Both the position numbers and the translations under genes were made by a program. Positions 59,842 through 64,000 of a stretch of DNA of 64,000 nt are shown here, piece after piece. The notes beneath the pieces were generated by a model. It had not been told where the DNA came from. It did no database searches and was given only the letters and a program-made list of their open reading frames with translations. Source of the stretch: Epiperipatus broadwayi (lineage: Eukaryota > Onychophora > Udeonychophora > Euonychophora > Peripatidae). The DNA is taken from the NCBI GenBank assembly GCA_028023455.1, contig JAQFVV010006335.1, positions 1,590,912 through 1,654,911 of the forward strand. Reading direction: 5' to 3'. Positions within the stretch are counted from its first letter, which is position 1; every line of letters begins with the position of its first letter.

Positions 59842-62800
59842 CTAGTATCAATTACTGAAGTTAATGTCAGAGGGATAAACTCACCCCATAGAATGTTTGC
59901 CATTACCAGCTGGATTCGGCAATTCACACCACATATTCTTTTTTTTACAGAAACCAAATGCTCAGTAAGTTCTCCTTTTAAACCTGAGCAGCATCTTGCC
60001 AAGTTTGGATATACCAGATTTTCCACATCAAACTATTCAGCTGCAGGAATAGGAGTACTCATCAATAGGAATTCTCCATTCCAATCTTTCAACATCTTAT
60101 ATATTGATCAACACATGATTATCATCACTCTTCATAATGCAGCATGCACAATAAATATTATAGCATTATACTTATATAATCAACCAATACTCATACACCA
60201 GCTTATTAACATAATTAATTTAACACTAGCAACAAATCCACACCCCATAATTCTCTTGGGTGACTTTAATATGTCATACCAAGACTTTACGATGAAATAT
60301 CTTCATAAAATTAACAAAAGGCTAATGAGCTCAGAAGGTTTCTTTTCATCAAATACAATATCATTTTTCACTAAAAATCATTCATCACTAATAGATCTAC
60401 TCTTTTACTCTCCTGAATTGCACTTTATAATTACACCCTCCCTAAAGCCAGTAGCTTTTTCTGACCATCATGCCCTTAATGTCGTATTAAATTTAGATAT
60501 GCAGATACACTCAACACTTTTACTGAACAATACCACCCATTTATTATTAAAAACAAATGCTCCTGAAGCCATAATATCTAATGCATACATTTATTTTAAA
60601 AAAAATTGACATACTTTCACTCCAACCAACAGAAGCTTGGTTTTCCTTCATTAATATTTTAGCTTCTAACATCAAACATTATACTGCAAGAAATCCTTCT
60701 CCTACTGCACTTAGCAAAAAATTAGATATACTGCATATGAAGCTAAAAAGCACACCTACCAGCTCAAATTCAGTTAATACCATAATGTTACTAAAGCAAG
60801 AGTTCAAACAGACACAACTTACACTAGCTAATTATCTTTCTATTAAAAAAGCCAAAATTTTTTTAAAAAACACCCATGACTGGTCAAGGGCATATATCAA
60901 ATGGGCATTAGGCTATAACTCTAATATAACCACACCCTCATCCATATTAATAAATGATAAAATGATTACCGGAATAAATATGCTTCCACCAATTAAACAA
61001 TATTTTAAAACTAAATTTCAAAAGCTACCTATGCCAATTCTCGCTCCACTTTATTTTGGTATGTCACAAACTATCCTTAATATATCTAAAGAAGACATTA
61101 CAAATAAATTAAAAACTATTCCAAACAACTCGCATCCAGGAACACATGCCATTCCAAATTTTTTGCTTGAACACCTTAGCCACTTTACTATTCCCATAAT
61201 TTACAATATGCTACATTACTTGTCAAATCAAATTCATAGTATAGAACTACTCTATCCTGTCTCACTAGTGCCCTTTCTAAAAAAACCTTTACTACCCTCC
61301 CCTCTCAATAATCTTAGACCTATATCTATGTCCCCACTAATCATTAAAATAATAGAATCCATTATTAAAGATAAAATCCAGCCTCTTATATTACCTACTC
61401 TATCTAAATTTCAGTTTGCCAAAAAAGGCTCATCCATCCCCGAGGCTCATGTCTTATTTAGGGCACTAACTGATGACATTCGCCACCATAGAAAAGCTGC
61501 ACCTATTGCAGTACAATTAGATATTGAAGCTGCCTTTGATTCTGTGCCTATTGAAAAACTCTTAGAAGTGCTTGGTAGTCATGGAATCCCGATTCCAATT
61601 ATGTATATTTTAGCTAATCTCTTTATAAATAGAAACATACACATCACCTTAAATGGAAAAATGTCATCAGAATTCACTCCACATAATTCAATTCCCCAAG
61701 GTTCACCCCTTAGTGCCCTCCTCTTCATCACCTACATTAATCCCCTCTTACTTCAAATTGAAACTGAACTACCAGGAATACACACAATTTTTTTAAACCG
61801 TACAATTAATCATATTTCATTCATGGATGACATAACTGTTTTTCTTCCCTCACAGAAATTGTTACCAAAACTACATAACATATTAAAAAAATACACAAAA
61901 GATTATACTCTAAAATTCAATCCCGAAAAAATGGCCACATGGTCCATACTTACTGGCACTCCAATTAAAACAAAAGTTGAAACCCGACCTCATAACTTTC
62001 TGGGAATACCCTTCCATCAATCAGTAAATATAATGAGAATAAATATACAAAATCAATTAATCATTTCTATACAAAAAATTATTAATTCTCTAACTAAAGC
62101 TTATCTTTCAATACACAGCAAGATATCTCTAATTAACATGCTAATCTATCCAAAAATTAATTTCTATTCACCCACCATTAAATTCACAACCTCATTCATT
62201 AAGAAAATCAATTCTCTATGTACTAAATTGATCTGGAACCAGAAGACAATTTCTATTAGCATTAATAAACTCCAAAAGCATTCAAAATTTAATGGCTTAT
62301 CTTTGCATTCAATAAATACCTTTTATTATCAAAAATCCTATAATACACTATTTAAAATCTGCACTAACTTTCAGAATTTTCAGGTTTTCATTCCAATATC
62401 TCCTACTGACACACCTCCACCTATTAACAATAAGTTCATTAATAACCTAATTCAACACATATGTCAATACAAATTACCAGATAATATGTTTACAGCAAAA
62501 ATTAAGTACTGGGATGCATATCAAAATATGACTAACCTAGATCTGCTTCAAACACCAGATAGTACACTTAAACTAACAAACAAATCTTTAATACAAAAAT
62601 TTAAATTTTGGTATTTAGAACCTAAATACTTAGACTTCCTCATCAAAATTAACATGGATGCATTGCCAACAAGTGAATTTCTTTTCAATAAGAGGAAATA
62701 TACTAACATTCAACCTATCTGTCCCTTATGTGGTAGGGAGGATGAAACAATGCAACATTTTTTATATCACTGAAATGCCTTACATATATATAGACAACTG

Positions 62801-63072
62801 ATATCCACACTCATTTATAATTCTAAACCAATATGTGCCATCTTAATAGAAAATATTCAAAAAGGAATATTTCCCAATATAAGGCTGTCCATCTTTATCA
62901 TTTTTACTCTCTGGTTCTTAAGATGTCACTTTGTTTTTAATCCAACATCACGAAAATATAAATCTCTTTTTGAAAATAAAATCCTAAAAATTAAAATGAG
63001 AGATCATTCTTTGGCCCCGGTGGATATAGTCAATGCCACCTGGAGCCTCATAAAATTATCTCCACAATCATA
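59818..63072 (+). pseudogene. Tx1-like element III ORF2 (endonuclease-reverse transcriptase), two visible lesions
   Basis: The first frame (59818-60609; the conserved Met is residue 8) is the APE endonuclease: Asn16, Glu45 (TETK), Asp149 and Asn151 (LLGDFN), Asp193 (LIDLLF) and Asp216-His217 (FSDHH). An A-run near 60598-60605, one base longer than in-frame, shifts to the frame 60581-62773. That frame holds the reverse transcriptase: FQFAKKG, motif A LDIEAAFDSVP (catalytic Asp314 of this frame), PQGSPLSALLF (motif B) and FMDD (414-417). The end is a finger CPLCGREDETMQHFLYH whose final Cys codon is TGA at 62771. Beyond it the homologous C-terminus stays readable to about 63072. Confidence 0.87.
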
Positions 63073-63192
63073 ACTCTTAAACAAAATCAGCAATGGACTA
63101 AAAAAACTTACAACCATCAATGAATAGCTTACTCATTAATTTACATGCCCCAATTTTATTTTCTTCTCTTTATGATTCATGTAATATTTGTT

Positions 63193-63246
<54 letters not shown>

Positions 63247-63349
63247 TATTATGTAAATTTTTTTAACATGTAATCAGAATATAGAAATTATGTAACATTT
63301 TTAATTTGTAATAACAATATAGACATAATAATAAAAAACTTTTTAAAAC
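63073..63349 (+). other. 3' UTR of element III
   Basis: Includes (TA)n at about 63197-63243, then a block nearly identical to the end of element I. No hairpin or poly(A) tail; the terminus is AAAACTAG merging into (TAG)n. Confidence 0.75.
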
Positions 63350-63430
<81 letters not shown>

Positions 63431-63473
63431 CAGTAGTAGTAGTAGTAGTAATAGTAGTAGTAGTAGTAGTAGT
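63350..63473 (+). repeat. (TAG)n array after element III
   Basis: About 124 bp of TAG with single CAG and TAA variants; unique-looking sequence resumes at ATCATCTGATT. Confidence 0.95.
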
Positions 63474-63885
63474 ATCATCTGATTAATTTTAGACAATACT
63501 GTTATGATAAAGAATTTTATTGCTTTAATGTTTACCTGTTCTATTAATTTTATAGGGACCATGGACTAATGTAGTTAATTATTTTTTTACACCGTTCATC
63601 AATATTTGATTACTAACAAATAAAATCTTTTAAAGTATTTTTAAGTAATGTCCATAGCCCTCAATACAAGACATTTAATATTCAATAAACATCTTACAAC
63701 CCTTTGTTGTTATAATAATGCATTATATCTTTTGTATCATATACCAATAATTTTATTTAAAAGACAATTGTTATTTTTAATTATCCTTGTGTAAGAATTT
63801 CAAAATTAAAGCAGAATTTTTGTTGTTTTTTATATTTCTTTTGAATTGTTCTTCTTTGAAAGCAATTTTTTTTTCCATATGTCAA
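63474..63885. other. A+T-rich flank, nothing recognised
   Basis: No open frame or repeat of note. Confidence 0.5.
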
Positions 63886-63972
63886 AGTAATGGCCGGGAG
63901 GTGAACCCACAACAACCGTCTGCAAACAACTGCTTACTTGCAAGACGACTGCGCTGATCTCTCGGCTAACAA
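63886..63972 (-). mobile_element. tRNA-derived SINE head (candidate)
   Basis: The minus strand reads TTAGCCGAGAGATCAGCGCAG, an A-box/D-arm-like start, and about 50 bp later GGGTTCACCTCCCGG, a B-box-like sequence. A run of nine A (minus strand) follows about 20 bp further on. The ends do not pair into an acceptor stem, so it is not an ordinary tRNA gene. A SINE of tRNA origin is the best reading. Confidence 0.5.
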
Positions 63973-64000
63973 CTATAATTTTTTTACTCAAAATGAGAGG

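Larger units (their letters stand above)
57244..63349 (+). mobile_element. Tx1/L1-like non-LTR retrotransposon III (near-intact)
   Basis: 6.1 kb from TCAAGATGGCC to TTTTAAAACTAG, between (TAG)n arrays. Two ORFs, with a 200-bp 5' UTR and a 3' UTR containing about 50 bp of (TA)n. It is the best preserved element of the window. Confidence 0.88.

Noticed and set aside
63886-63972. Functional tRNA gene
   Set aside because: A- and B-box-like sequences are present but no acceptor stem pairs; a tRNA-derived SINE fits better.

Overview
This window is A+T-rich animal nuclear DNA made almost entirely of mobile elements and microsatellites. I see no host protein-coding gene with convincing exon structure, no rRNA gene and no CRISPR array. 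Three things suggest a cephalopod-like (octopus or relative) mollusc: very long (TA)n, (TATC)n and (TAG)n arrays; RTE-type, Tx1/L1-type and Penelope-like elements together; and short tRNA-like repeats. The organism call is an inference.

Layout, 0-20 kb: a 1.26-kb dispersed repeat recurs near 17.4-18.7 kb. A Ty3/Gypsy LTR-plus-gag remnant reads leftward at 1.3-2.6 kb. Two 5'-truncated Penelope-like elements (PLEs) with GIY-YIG domains lie as an inverted pair at 4.7-6.2 kb. Two diverged copies of a short repeat carry a hammerhead-ribozyme fold at 7.0 and 8.5 kb. Two essentially full-length RTE elements stand tail to tail at 10.1-16.7 kb, with (TA)n at both outer ends and between them. A 0.4-kb fold-back palindrome lies at 18.9-19.3 kb, followed by another PLE remnant against a 460-bp TATC array.

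20-35 kb: mostly A+T-rich DNA with no gene. It holds a third RTE copy whose 5' part is inverted (the twin-priming pattern), a degraded PLE-like remnant, a hairpin of the short repeat, a 2.3-kb degenerate tetranucleotide tract that changes strand in its middle, and a decayed fourth RTE copy with two smaller elements nested in it.

35.5-63.5 kb: three Tx1/L1-like non-LTR retrotransposons (I, II, III) stand head to tail, each set between (TAG)n arrays. Each has ORF1 (zinc knuckles) and ORF2 (APE endonuclease, reverse transcriptase, C-terminal CCHC finger). Element III has an intact ORF1 and only a few visible lesions in ORF2. Element I is interrupted in its 3' UTR by an 8.8-kb LTR element with 3.0-kb LTRs, a tRNA-Lys-type primer site and one unrecognised 390-codon ORF. 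The most notable points are the (TAG)n-specific arrangement, a YY1-like motif at the element 5' termini, and the hammerhead-bearing repeat, one copy of which begins at the predicted cleavage site.

The elements form a dependency network rather than a pathway. RTE, Tx1 and PLE enzymes copy their own RNAs. The short tRNA-like and ribozyme repeats and the LTR element have no polymerase of their own and would need one supplied from elsewhere.
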